NCBI RefSeq assembly: GCF_900100185.1 | Contig: NZ_FNEN01000005.1 | Span: 157,748 to 221,747 of the forward strand | Direction of reading: 5' to 3' | Source of the DNA: Natribacillus halophilus | GTDB lineage: Bacteria; Bacillota; Bacilli; Bacillales; Marinococcaceae | DNA: 64,000 nt | In this document: positions 25,545 to 33,757 of the stretch, one piece after another | How positions within the stretch are numbered: the first letter of the stretch is position 1 | Layout: each line of letters opens with the position of its first letter | Translations under genes and position numbers: made by a program | Notes under the pieces: model-generated | Told to the model about the DNA's origin: nothing | Seen by the model: the letters and a program-made list of their open reading frames with translations, nothing else | Databases searched by the model: none

Positions 25545-26690
25545 ATGATTTATTTAGACTACGCCGCGACCACCCCGATGGCACCGGAAGCGATCCGCGT
25601 TTATCAGGAGGTGGCTTCCAACTATTTCGGAAACGCCAACAGCCTACATACGAAAGGAACCGATGCTGCCAATGTTGCACAGGCAGCGCTCTCAACATTG
25701 CGAAATACCATCCCAGATACGAGTGTTCACTTGACCCGCAGTGGCTCAGAAGCCAATCAACACGCCATCGACCAGTTGCTCAACGTCCACAACTTTAAAG
25801 GACATATTCTTACGTGCCGTACCGAACATCCTTCCATACGAGAACATTTGCAGAAGCTTATCGAGATTTATCCCGGGCTGATCATGGAGGATGTCCCCGT
25901 CGATGAACAAGGACACATTCACCCTTCCGCAGTTGAAGCGCGCATAAAGCCGGATACGATTCTCGTCACCTTCGCCCATGTGCAACACGAAATCGGAACG
26001 ATCCGCGATATCAGCGCCATTGGGGAGGTGCTCACCCAAGCTGGGATTTCTTTTCATAGTGATTGCGTACAATCCTATGGAAAAATCCCGATTCCGATGA
26101 AACAAGCCGGCTTAGCAGCGATCAGCGTGGCCGCCCATAAAATTCATGGACCAAAGGGACTTGGAGCTGTCTTTTTTTCAAAAACGTTTCAGCCCAACGA
26201 TGAACTTCCAACTGGAACGGCTGATGGACCTGCCATTGCCGCTTTTGCCGAAGCTGCCCAAATACAAGTACAAAAAACAGATGATAGCATTACACATACA
26301 AGGCAGTTACGTGCTAAAATGATAGAACGTTTACCTGCAGACGTCCAAATTCTCGGAGCACCCGCCGACCATAGGCAATCGCCCTATATCCTCGGACTCT
26401 GCTTACCAAAAATGGAGGGGCAAGAGGCGATGCTCGCTTGTGATCGACAAGGCATCGCGATCGCGACCGGAAGTGCTTGCCGCAGCGGTGATCATAAACC
26501 TTCGGAAACGCTGCTTGCCCTCGGCCATACACCTGATAAGGCACGCACATTCATCCGCCTCTCCTTCAGCCATGAGACATGCTTGTCGGAAATCGAACAG
26601 GCAGCCACGCGGCTGACACGCATTCGAGCAAGGAGGCTTGCAGATGCAGAAAAAATTGAGTGGCAAGGAACGCCGACAGCGGATCGTTGA
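25545..26690 (+). CDS. nifS: NifS-type cysteine desulfurase (NadS) linked to NAD synthesis
   Basis: 381 residues, PLP-dependent. Visible are the N-terminal YLDYAATTPMAPEA, SGSEANQHAI, the internal aldimine Lys in SVAAHKIHGPKGLGAV (His-Lys at about 204-205) and the catalytic Cys loop ATGSACRSGDHKPSETL. In Bacillus the copy next to nadB supplies sulfur for the NadA Fe-S cluster, and the divergent layout here fits that. ATG behind GGAAGGAGCAAACCG. Its 3' end overlaps niaR by 47 bp. Confidence 0.93.
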   Translation: MIYLDYAATTPMAPEAIRVYQEVASNYFGNANSLHTKGTDAANVAQAALSTLRNTIPDTSVHLTRSGSEANQHAIDQLLNVHNFKGHILTCRTEHPSIREHLQKLIEIYPGLIMEDVPVDEQGHIHPSAVEARIKPDTILVTFAHVQHEIGTIRDISAIGEVLTQAGISFHSDCVQSYGKIPIPMKQAGLAAISVAAHKIHGPKGLGAVFFSKTFQPNDELPTGTADGPAIAAFAEAAQIQVQKTDDSITHTRQLRAKMIERLPADVQILGAPADHRQSPYILGLCLPKMEGQEAMLACDRQGIAIATGSACRSGDHKPSETLLALGHTPDKARTFIRLSFSHETCLSEIEQAATRLTRIRARRLADAEKIEWQGTPTADR

Positions 26691-27186
26691 AAGTCTAATA
26701 GAAGCATCTGAACCGCAAAAAGGAGGGAAGTTGGCCGAAGGCTATGGCGTCAGCCGCCAAGTCATCGTCCAGGACATCTCTCTTTTGAAAGCCGCTGATC
26801 ACCCGATTATGGCAACCCCTCAAGGTTATCTTTACAATCAACCGCAAAATGCAAAAGAAAAAAGAACTTGCATCATCGCCTGTCGACACACAAAAAAAGA
26901 CATGTCGGACGAATTGAATATCCTCGTCGATCATGGCGTTACCGTAAAAAACGTTATCGTGGAACACGCGGCCTACGGGGAACTCTCCGGACAATTGATG
27001 ATTAAAAGCCGCAAAGATGTGGAACGTTTTCAACAGCTGATGGATGAACAACAAGCTTCGTTGCTCGCAGATTTAACCGGCGGCCTTCATCTTCATACAT
27101 TGGAAGCTGAAGACGAGCAAACATTGAGCGAGGCAAAAGAAGCTTTAAAAAAAGGCGGTTTCCTCGTCGAACAAGAAGCGGACTAA
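26644..27186 (+). CDS. niaR: NAD biosynthesis repressor NiaR (YrxA/NadR type)
   Basis: 180 residues from ATG 26644 (AAGGAGGCTTGCAG upstream); translation from the TTG two codons earlier is less likely. An N-terminal HTH-11 domain (GGKLAEGYGVSRQVIVQDIS) is followed by a 3H domain, whose three metal or nicotinate-binding histidines are visible in CRHTKKDM, VDHGVTV and VEHAAYG. The protein represses NAD synthesis genes when nicotinate is available. The start lies inside nifS, so the two are translationally coupled. Confidence 0.93.
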   Translation: MQKKLSGKERRQRIVESLIEASEPQKGGKLAEGYGVSRQVIVQDISLLKAADHPIMATPQGYLYNQPQNAKEKRTCIIACRHTKKDMSDELNILVDHGVTVKNVIVEHAAYGELSGQLMIKSRKDVERFQQLMDEQQASLLADLTGGLHLHTLEAEDEQTLSEAKEALKKGGFLVEQEAD

Positions 27187-27203
27187 GTGGAGGTTATAGG
27201 AAA

Positions 27204-28706
27204 ATGCAAGTCGTAACCGGAAAAGAAATGGGAGCGGTTGATCGCTATGCGATAGGAGAACTAGGGATGCCGGGAGCGATGTTGATGGAAAATGCCGGCC
27301 GGGCTGTTGCCACGCGTTTGCTCCACCATTATCATGCAGACGAACATTTCCTCGTCCTGATCGGCAGCGGCAACAATGGCGGCGACGGATTTGTGGTCGC
27401 CCGGGCACTTAAAGATGCCGAGCGAACCGTCAACGTATGCGTCATCCCTCCAGAGGAAAAATTTACAGGTGATGCTCGACGGCACAAACAACTCTATGAA
27501 AATGTCGGTTACACGTGGAGTAGTTATGACCCGGTTTATTTTCACAAAAACGATGTCATCGTCGATGCCTTGTTAGGCACCGGTATTGCCGGCGAAATCA
27601 GGAAACCGTATCGCGAGATCATTCAAACAATGAACGATGCGAGCAAAACCGTCGTGGCTGTAGATTTGCCGAGCGGCGTGCCCGGTGACGAATCTCCTGT
27701 ACCTGATGGCGCCCTAAAAGCCGATCGCACAATCACTTTGCAGCAACCGAAACTAAGCCACTATACATATCCCGCTCGCGACTACTACGGACAAACAGAA
27801 GTCGCGCCGATCGGCATCCCGCCGCTCGCCCTTGAAAAAACCGTGGAAACGAGACGGAGCGTCTGGAAAGTAGCCGATGTCATCACACATTGGCAGCCAA
27901 GGGCAGCTTCTTCCCATAAAGGCAGTCACGGGAAAGTCGGCATCATCGCGGGGAGCGAGAGGATGCCGGGCGCGGCTGCTTTAACTGCCGGGGCGGCTGT
28001 AAAAAGCGGAGCCGGCCTCACAACGGTGAACACAACTGAGACAGCAATCGCTGCGGTCAGCGCACGCGTCCCGGAAGCCACCTATTTTCACCGCGAAAGC
28101 GATATCGAATCTTTTTATGAAAATAAAGATGCCATTGCCATCGGACCGGGTGTCGGCGTCAACGAAAAAGGTCGTGACACCCTCGCCACTCTCGTTGATC
28201 ATTATCAAGGCCCGATCATCGTTGACGCCGATGGGATTCATCAACTGGGTGACATGCTTGAAAACGTACGCGCCCGCGAACATCCACTTATCATCACCCC
28301 GCACCCGGGTGAAATGGCTGCATTGGTCGGATCGTCACCTAACGAAATTAACAGCCACCGCTTCGAAATCGCGGAAAGCTTCGCCCGCGAATATGGCATA
28401 TATGTCGTACTCAAAGGCCCTTGCACGCTCGTCGCGACACCAAACGGGGACACCTGGATCAACGCCACCGGCAATGCCGGCCTTGCGAAAGGAGGATCCG
28501 GCGATGTGCTCACGGGGATGATTCTCGCGTTTATTGCTCGTACTGCCGACATCCAGCCCGCCATCTCCACGGCTGTTCATTTGCACGGGTATACAGCCGA
28601 TTACCTGCTCAAGCAAGGGACACCAATGGAAACCATGACCGCTGCGGACATTGTTCAGGCCCTGCCTGCTTCCATTAGCACTTTGGAGGGAGCATCCACA
28701 TCATGA
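27204..28706 (+). CDS. nnrD: Bifunctional NAD(P)HX epimerase and ADP-dependent dehydratase
   Basis: 500 residues joining NnrE (about 1-215) and NnrD (about 225-500). NnrE marks: MGAVDRYAIGELGMPGAMLM, GSGNNGGDGFVVARAL, DALLGTGIAGEIR and VDLPSGVPGD. NnrD marks: SHGKVGIIAGSERMPGAAAL, VLKGPCTLVATP and the ATP-site NATGNAGLAKGGSGDVL. The enzyme repairs hydrated NADH and NADPH. ATG follows GGAGGTTATAGGAAA, 17 bp after niaR, and the gene ends in ATGA shared with the next gene, so it appears to be in the NAD operon. Confidence 0.94.
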   Translation: MQVVTGKEMGAVDRYAIGELGMPGAMLMENAGRAVATRLLHHYHADEHFLVLIGSGNNGGDGFVVARALKDAERTVNVCVIPPEEKFTGDARRHKQLYENVGYTWSSYDPVYFHKNDVIVDALLGTGIAGEIRKPYREIIQTMNDASKTVVAVDLPSGVPGDESPVPDGALKADRTITLQQPKLSHYTYPARDYYGQTEVAPIGIPPLALEKTVETRRSVWKVADVITHWQPRAASSHKGSHGKVGIIAGSERMPGAAALTAGAAVKSGAGLTTVNTTETAIAAVSARVPEATYFHRESDIESFYENKDAIAIGPGVGVNEKGRDTLATLVDHYQGPIIVDADGIHQLGDMLENVRAREHPLIITPHPGEMAALVGSSPNEINSHRFEIAESFAREYGIYVVLKGPCTLVATPNGDTWINATGNAGLAKGGSGDVLTGMILAFIARTADIQPAISTAVHLHGYTADYLLKQGTPMETMTAADIVQALPASISTLEGASTS

Positions 28707-29611
28707 TCGAGCAATTAAAAGAGCTTTATCCCGAGCATATCGTTTATCATCCATCACATGTTTCCTCCCCCGAAACTTACGCCTGGTTCTATACCCAACG
28801 CTATGAAGTCATCGGACTTCCCCATGAGCAATTAAGCCCGCGGGAACGGGCGTTATTGGGCACGTTTCTGCAACGAGTTCCGCTTCCGGACCTTTACTAC
28901 GAGGATCGTGAAAAACAGTGGGCGGCGTATCTAAATGGAGACGCAAATCTTCCCACAGACAAAAACAAGCCATATCGTTTTTACCATTTTTTCTTGAGCC
29001 ATACACCTGACGACCAGGAAACATTCACGGCCACCTTGCGAAACGCCGATCCTTTCCAGCGTGGAAACATCATTTGGCTCACCGAGCGCGAAGGCGTTAT
29101 CATCACCGAAGGCAGCGAACCTAACCAGCATGCCGATCCCTCCCTTTTTTCTTTTCTGCAAGCATTGCAAGGGGATTTCATGCTGGATATCCATATGTAT
29201 CGCGCCAAACAACATCTAAATCTAGCCGTGGCCAAAGTCCATTTTCAACGAGAACAAACACGCTTTCAACATTTTAAAACGTTATTTCCGTCCCGCCTTC
29301 TTTTTACACCTTCGGAAGAGATGCTTATAGATTTGTTCGTGAATCGAGAGTGGCAAAGTCCGATCAGCAATGAGAACGATGAGGAATTGTTAAAAACCGT
29401 ATTCGTCTATTTACAATCGCAATTGAACTTGAGCAAAGCGGCAAAACGCCTGCATATCCATCGCAACACGTTGCAATACCGTCTCGATAAATTCCAGGAA
29501 CGAAATGGCCCGCTCCTCAACGATTTCTCTACTATCGTTCCTGTTTATATTGCTATTTGGCTCACAGGAGAATACGCCCCGTTCATGCACATTGACGAAG
29601 ATCAGCCATAA
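28703..29611 (+). CDS. PucR/CdaR-type helix-turn-helix protein
   Basis: 302 residues. Only the C-terminal region is recognisable: the PucR-type HTH (LNLSKAAKRLHIHRNTLQYR, then LDKFQERNG, about 248-275) as found in CdaR and PucR regulators. The N-terminal 230 residues show no GAF or other named domain to my eye. It overlaps the nnrD stop by four bases, so it is in the same transcript as niaR and the NAD(P)HX repair gene. Its targets are unknown; the next gene, the msmX-like ATPase, has its own cre-bearing promoter. Confidence 0.82.
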   Translation: MIEQLKELYPEHIVYHPSHVSSPETYAWFYTQRYEVIGLPHEQLSPRERALLGTFLQRVPLPDLYYEDREKQWAAYLNGDANLPTDKNKPYRFYHFFLSHTPDDQETFTATLRNADPFQRGNIIWLTEREGVIITEGSEPNQHADPSLFSFLQALQGDFMLDIHMYRAKQHLNLAVAKVHFQREQTRFQHFKTLFPSRLLFTPSEEMLIDLFVNREWQSPISNENDEELLKTVFVYLQSQLNLSKAAKRLHIHRNTLQYRLDKFQERNGPLLNDFSTIVPVYIAIWLTGEYAPFMHIDEDQP

Positions 29612-29642
29612 TATTTAGGCATTTTGCAGATAGATTCCAAGA

Positions 29643-29657
29643 TTGAAAGCGTTTACT
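29643..29657 (+). promoter_or_regulatory. Catabolite-responsive element (cre) ahead of msmX
   Basis: TTGAAAGCGTTTACT matches the CcpA site consensus WTGNAANCGNWNNCW at every fixed position. It lies 33 bp upstream of the ABC ATPase start, overlapping the probable promoter, which suggests repression by CcpA when a preferred sugar is present. Confidence 0.7.
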
Positions 29658-29690
29658 ATGGAATTATGAGAAAAAGAAGGAGGCTCCAGC

Positions 29691-30845
29691 ATGGCTGAAA
29701 TCAAATTTGACCACATCTACAAACGCTTCGACGGCAATGTAACCGCTGTCACTGATTTTAATCTCGATATTCATGATGAAGAATTTGTCGTTTTTGTCGG
29801 ACCCTCCGGCTGTGGAAAATCGACCACCCTCCGCATGATCGCCGGTCTTGAGGAAATTACCGAGGGCTCCTTGTACATCGACGACAATTATATTAACGAC
29901 GTCTCCCCGAAAGACCGTGACATCGCGATGGTTTTCCAAAATTACGCGCTGTATCCGCACATGAATGTCTTTGATAACATGGCTTTCGGCTTAAAATTAC
30001 GCAAGTTCAAAAAACCGGAAATCAAGGAACGCGTTGAAAATGCGAGTCGCTTGCTTGGCCTGGATGATTATTTGCAACGGAAGCCAAAAGCGCTTTCAGG
30101 TGGGCAGCGACAACGGGTCGCGCTGGGGCGCGCCATCGTGCGTAACCCAAAAGTGTTCTTAATGGATGAACCCCTATCCAACCTGGACGCAAAGCTCCGT
30201 GTGCAAATGCGCTCGGAACTTATTAAACTCCATCAGCGCTTGAAGACAACGACCATTTATGTCACCCACGACCAAACCGAAGCGATGACGATGGCCTCGC
30301 GCATCGTCGTCATGAAAGATGGATTCATCCAGCAAATCGGCGCGCCCAGGCAGGTGTATCTCTACCCGGAAAATACCTTTGTCGGCGGATTTATCGGCTC
30401 TCCTTCGATGAACTTTTTGGAAGGAACGATACGGAATCAGCATTTCTGGCTTGACGAGGAGATGTCTTTAAAAATGCCACAAGAGCGACGCGAGGACTTG
30501 AAACCATACGAAGGAAAAGCCATTACGTTAGGCGTGCGGCCGGAAGATTTACACGATGAACAGGCATTCTTGGACACGATGCAAGAATCAAAAGCGAAAG
30601 TCACGATTGATATCGCCGAGATCACCGGTTCCGAAGCCGTCCTTTATACAAAAATCGGAGAGCAAGAGATTACCGCAGTGGTCAACCCGCGAAGCAACAT
30701 TGGCCAGGGCGATCAAATCGAACTCGGGTTTGATATGAGCAAAATTCACTTTTTCGATCCGGAGAGCGGAGAACGGATAAAGCCGTCTGACGAGAAGCAG
30801 GTAGTTCCGGAAAATGAGACGGCAGCGACGGTGGATGGGGGTTAA
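29691..30845 (+). CDS. msmX: MsmX/UgpC-type multi-sugar ABC transporter ATPase
   Basis: 384 residues. ABC motifs: Walker A GPSGCGKSTTLRMIAG (about 38-53), Q-loop MVFQNYALYPHMNV, signature LSGGQRQRVALGRA, Walker B FLMDEPLSNLDAKL, H-loop YVTHDQTEA, then the C-terminal OB (TOBE) regulatory domain. This CUT1 ATPase serves several sugar importers whose loci lack their own ATPase; no permease gene is nearby here, as expected for MsmX. ATG follows AAGAAGGAGGCTCCAGC. A cre site lies in its promoter region. Confidence 0.93.
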   Translation: MAEIKFDHIYKRFDGNVTAVTDFNLDIHDEEFVVFVGPSGCGKSTTLRMIAGLEEITEGSLYIDDNYINDVSPKDRDIAMVFQNYALYPHMNVFDNMAFGLKLRKFKKPEIKERVENASRLLGLDDYLQRKPKALSGGQRQRVALGRAIVRNPKVFLMDEPLSNLDAKLRVQMRSELIKLHQRLKTTTIYVTHDQTEAMTMASRIVVMKDGFIQQIGAPRQVYLYPENTFVGGFIGSPSMNFLEGTIRNQHFWLDEEMSLKMPQERREDLKPYEGKAITLGVRPEDLHDEQAFLDTMQESKAKVTIDIAEITGSEAVLYTKIGEQEITAVVNPRSNIGQGDQIELGFDMSKIHFFDPESGERIKPSDEKQVVPENETAATVDGG

Positions 30846-30851
30846 AAGGGT

Positions 30852-30940
30852 TCGCTGATATATTGGCGAGGTCGCCGATATATTTCTAAGATCGCTGATA
30901 TATTCGTGAGGTCGCCGATATATCCAAAATTTCGCTGATA
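30852..30940. repeat. 20-bp periodic repeat array downstream of msmX
   Basis: TCGC(T/C)GATAT occurs at 30852, 30872, 30892, 30912 and (as TCGCTGATAA) 30932, exactly 20 bp apart, with TCGCT and TCGCC forms alternating. The 7-base linkers vary. It begins 7 bp after the msmX stop and runs into the 3' end of a PemK-like relic on the opposite strand. Confidence 0.9.
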
Positions 30941-31244
30941 AAAAGCGAAACGGCGTTTGTCCCCAAGAGGGTCGATCCAATCCTGCAAATGCCCAATGAC
31001 TGATTGCAACATCAAATTTATCTCTTCTTCCATGGGAGGTAAGAAAGTTGATGATTAAATATAAATCATCGTTGGCCTTCTCGTTGCCAACGATGACAAT
31101 AGGCCGGGGTTTAAATGTTTGTTCACGATCTTGCCAAATAGGCGCTACCCATATATATCCTTGACTTAGCTGAGGGTTAAAGTTAGATGTAGTCTTTATA
31201 TCTTTCGTCACATTCGTTATTCTTCCCTTCAAACAGAAAGTCAA
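30927..31244 (-). pseudogene. PemK/MazF-family toxin relic
   Basis: The minus-strand frame contains a recognisable PemK-like core: GYIWVAPIWQDREQTFKPRP, then IVIVGNEKAND, LYLIINFLTS and FDVAISHWAFAGLDRPSWGQ. This resembles the family pattern RGDIW...RP-x-(L/V)V and the later DW-x-x-AGL-x-x-PS block. After about residue 95 the similarity stops and the frame runs into the 20-bp repeat array, so the C-terminal strand and helix are missing. No good start codon with ribosome site and no antitoxin gene are visible. Confidence 0.5.
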
Positions 31245-31385
31245 AGGATGGATCTACGACAATGCCTTCCATTTGGACTTTGTCAAGGTTGTATATATAT
31301 ATTTTACCCCTTATTTAGTCTCAATACACATAAGGTATCTGCTGGAAAAAAGGTTTATGAACGTCCTTGTTATATTTCATAAAAA
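31245..31385. other. Non-coding stretch downstream of the yhf operon
   Basis: This 141-bp AT-rich stretch between the PemK relic and the end of yhfW has no plausible gene and no clear terminator hairpin. It contains a TATATATATATATTT run near 31290. Confidence 0.5.
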
Positions 31386-32588
31386 TCATGATTCTCGTTC
31401 ATACAACTCCCACAGAAAACTGTCCCCGGATTCAGTCGCGGGTAGCGCGAAGTAATCGCAAAACGTAGCCCCTATATCAGCCATCGTTTTCCTCGTTCCA
31501 ATGTCAGCCGTTCGTACTTTCGGCCCCGTCACAAGCAGTGGCGTGTATTCCCTCGTATGCTTGGAATGCCCGATCGTAGGGTCGTTACCATGATCGGCAG
31601 TGATCAATAATACATCATCTTCTTCAAGCTGCGGAATGAACTCCTCCAACCACGCGTCCACTTCTTGCAACAGGGCCACGTACCACTCGACATCTTCCGC
31701 GTGTCCAGCCAAATCGGTTTCCTGAACATTCACCAGGAAAGCAGCGTCTTTTGTTTCCTGTCGGTAGCATTCTTCCAGCTTCTGCAATACGTCTCCCGTA
31801 TTAACGAACGGATACTCTTCGCCTTCGCCGTGCAAAACATCAGCCGTTTTTCCGATTCTGTACACGGGAACATCATGCTGCGCGGCAACCATCGGGAATT
31901 GCCGCTCGATTTGAACACCGTGCCCCATATGAAAGACTTCATAACCTTCACCATAAACCTGAGCTCGTGGCGTATCAACGCCCCACTGGCCAGGGTTGTT
32001 CTCTTTTACAACAGATAAAACATCTTCAATAGAGGTGTGTGGCCCTCCGAAGGCAATGACACGACTTGTATCGACATTTTGCCGGACGATTCGGGCTACT
32101 TCTTTCACTTTCTCAAAAGGGATACGTTTAAAATCGGCGGTCAGATTAATAATGTTACCATATGAAGATTCCAGGTTATCACCGACCACAATCGCATCCT
32201 CCACGAGGAGCAACGGGCGATCTTCCCATGGATACTCTATTTTATAGCCCTCTGCCAGCAACGCTTGCGCAAGGTTATCATGAATATCTTTCATCAATCT
32301 TTTCTGGGGACGTTTCGGTATCGTTCCGGCTATTTCCTGGTGGCCCATATACGTGTCTGCCCCGTGATGAGCAAGAGCGGAACGGCCAAAAGCCGCGTTG
32401 GCAGTCCCCGTTCCATTCGCAACTCTCGAAAGCCCCAGGTTTTCCAAGATAGGAAGTTGAAAATCACTACAATGTTCCCGAATATGCCTATAGGTATTGG
32501 CGTTGCAATCCGCTGGTTCGTATTCCCGGCAATCTTCCATCGCACCAATGCCAAAACCGTCCAGCACGAGCAATATCATTTTTCCCAT
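31386..32588 (-). CDS. yhfW: YhfW, phosphopentomutase-like alkaline phosphatase superfamily protein
   Basis: 400 residues of the phosphopentomutase/alkaline phosphatase fold. The metal-site Asp is in LLVLDGFGIGAME (Asp9); the expected phosphoacceptor Thr lies in ADTYMGHQEIAGT (compare DTTTGHWE in DeoB); the other metal ligands are in ITADHGNDPTIGHSKHTRE. It probably moves phosphate on a phosphorylated sugar-like compound, but the substrate of the YhfW group is not known to me. It is the last gene of the yhf operon, 2 bp after yhfX, with GAGGAGGGGGTAGCG before its ATG. Confidence 0.85.
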   Translation of the reverse strand: MGKMILLVLDGFGIGAMEDCREYEPADCNANTYRHIREHCSDFQLPILENLGLSRVANGTGTANAAFGRSALAHHGADTYMGHQEIAGTIPKRPQKRLMKDIHDNLAQALLAEGYKIEYPWEDRPLLLVEDAIVVGDNLESSYGNIINLTADFKRIPFEKVKEVARIVRQNVDTSRVIAFGGPHTSIEDVLSVVKENNPGQWGVDTPRAQVYGEGYEVFHMGHGVQIERQFPMVAAQHDVPVYRIGKTADVLHGEGEEYPFVNTGDVLQKLEECYRQETKDAAFLVNVQETDLAGHAEDVEWYVALLQEVDAWLEEFIPQLEEDDVLLITADHGNDPTIGHSKHTREYTPLLVTGPKVRTADIGTRKTMADIGATFCDYFALPATESGDSFLWELYERES

Positions 32589-32590
32589 CG

Positions 32591-33745
32591 CTACCCCCTC
32601 CTCTGGAGATGAACGAGTTCCGGTTTCCCGTCCTGAATGCCGCGTACTAACGCAACATGTGCCCGCGTAACAAAGATCTGCGTTCGAAACGCATAAATCG
32701 CTGTATCTCCCACATGGACGTCACCATTTTTATACAGCGAACCATAATAATCGATATAATCGGGTTCCTGTGGCTTAGCGATTAACTCTCGATTCATCAG
32801 CTTTTGCGGGTCATTCCCGACTAAAGCACCGCTCGTATTTCCTCTTGCATAAAATCCTCCGCCGATGACGTAGTGGTGCTCATCATCCTCATGAGATACC
32901 TCCGTCACATAAATCATCGCCGGTCGTTCCTCTAGATCGCGCACAGCATGAAGGGGAGTCGTGCCGGTGAGGGCATGTCCGGGCTCACCTTGCGTCACCC
33001 TTGCTTCTTTAAGCATCGGGATCGTGTGGGAGCTCGTGGCGCTGGGAGCGTTGACATGTCGGACCTCGATCCCATGAGCTTCCATCTGCTTTTTCGCTGC
33101 TAATAACGTTCGCACGTTTGGCGTAAATTCCACCCCTGTCCCCGCAACATTCATTCGCAAAGAAGGAAAAGAAGTCACTCCTTCCATGCGAACCCCCGAC
33201 AAAGAGATAAGTTGAGGGAGGATACCCTCTAATTCGCCGAGGTAGAATCCGCCCTCCTGTCCGGGGTAAAGATCGTCTCCTACATCTATCACTCGCAACA
33301 ATATCGGCTGCACCATCCCCAACTTCTCTGCCGCCACTGAAACCTGCTTCGCCCTTTCCAGGGAAAAAACCGTAATCAATGACGGCTGCATCGGCAATAT
33401 TTCTTTCCATTGATGCTTCCCGGGCTGCACGAGATGCCCAACGTTTCCTATACTCACCCCGGCATCATGCAGGGTTTTTGCTTCATCCCATTCTACTGCC
33501 ACCGCTTTTTCAATCCCATTCTCAGCAATCCATCGCGCCAAATGGGGGAGGCGCCCCAATTGCTTTGTCATGAAAAAAAGCTCGATATCGTGTGCTTTCG
33601 CGCGGTTTGATAGTGCTCGCGTATTGTTCCCTACCACATCCATATCAATCACATACGTATTCGGAGGAATGATCCCTTCTTGATGTAGCTGTGCTCCGGT
33701 TTTGATAAGGGCAGGATTTCTTCTTTTCGTAACCTCCAAAAACAT
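32591..33745 (-). CDS. yhfX: YhfX, alanine-racemase-fold PLP enzyme
   Basis: 384 residues with the alanine racemase N-terminal barrel: TYVIDMDVVGNNTRALSNRA, then ELFFMTKQLGR, where the Lys of MTKQ is the expected PLP anchor (about residue 60). Further on, GVTSFPSLR and VNAPSATSSHTIPML fit phosphate-binding loops, and the C-terminal domain has YVTEVSHEDDEHHYVIGGG. The reaction is unknown; the fold supports racemase, decarboxylase or D-amino-acid lyase chemistry. AGGAGGATATCATT precedes the ATG, 12 bp after yhfS. Confidence 0.82.
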   Translation of the reverse strand: MFLEVTKRRNPALIKTGAQLHQEGIIPPNTYVIDMDVVGNNTRALSNRAKAHDIELFFMTKQLGRLPHLARWIAENGIEKAVAVEWDEAKTLHDAGVSIGNVGHLVQPGKHQWKEILPMQPSLITVFSLERAKQVSVAAEKLGMVQPILLRVIDVGDDLYPGQEGGFYLGELEGILPQLISLSGVRMEGVTSFPSLRMNVAGTGVEFTPNVRTLLAAKKQMEAHGIEVRHVNAPSATSSHTIPMLKEARVTQGEPGHALTGTTPLHAVRDLEERPAMIYVTEVSHEDDEHHYVIGGGFYARGNTSGALVGNDPQKLMNRELIAKPQEPDYIDYYGSLYKNGDVHVGDTAIYAFRTQIFVTRAHVALVRGIQDGKPELVHLQRRG

Positions 33746-33757
33746 AATGATATCCTC

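Noticed and set aside
30852..30940. CRISPR or iteron-type replication origin
   Set aside because: Units of 20 bp with short variable linkers, no replication protein gene and no DnaA boxes seen nearby.
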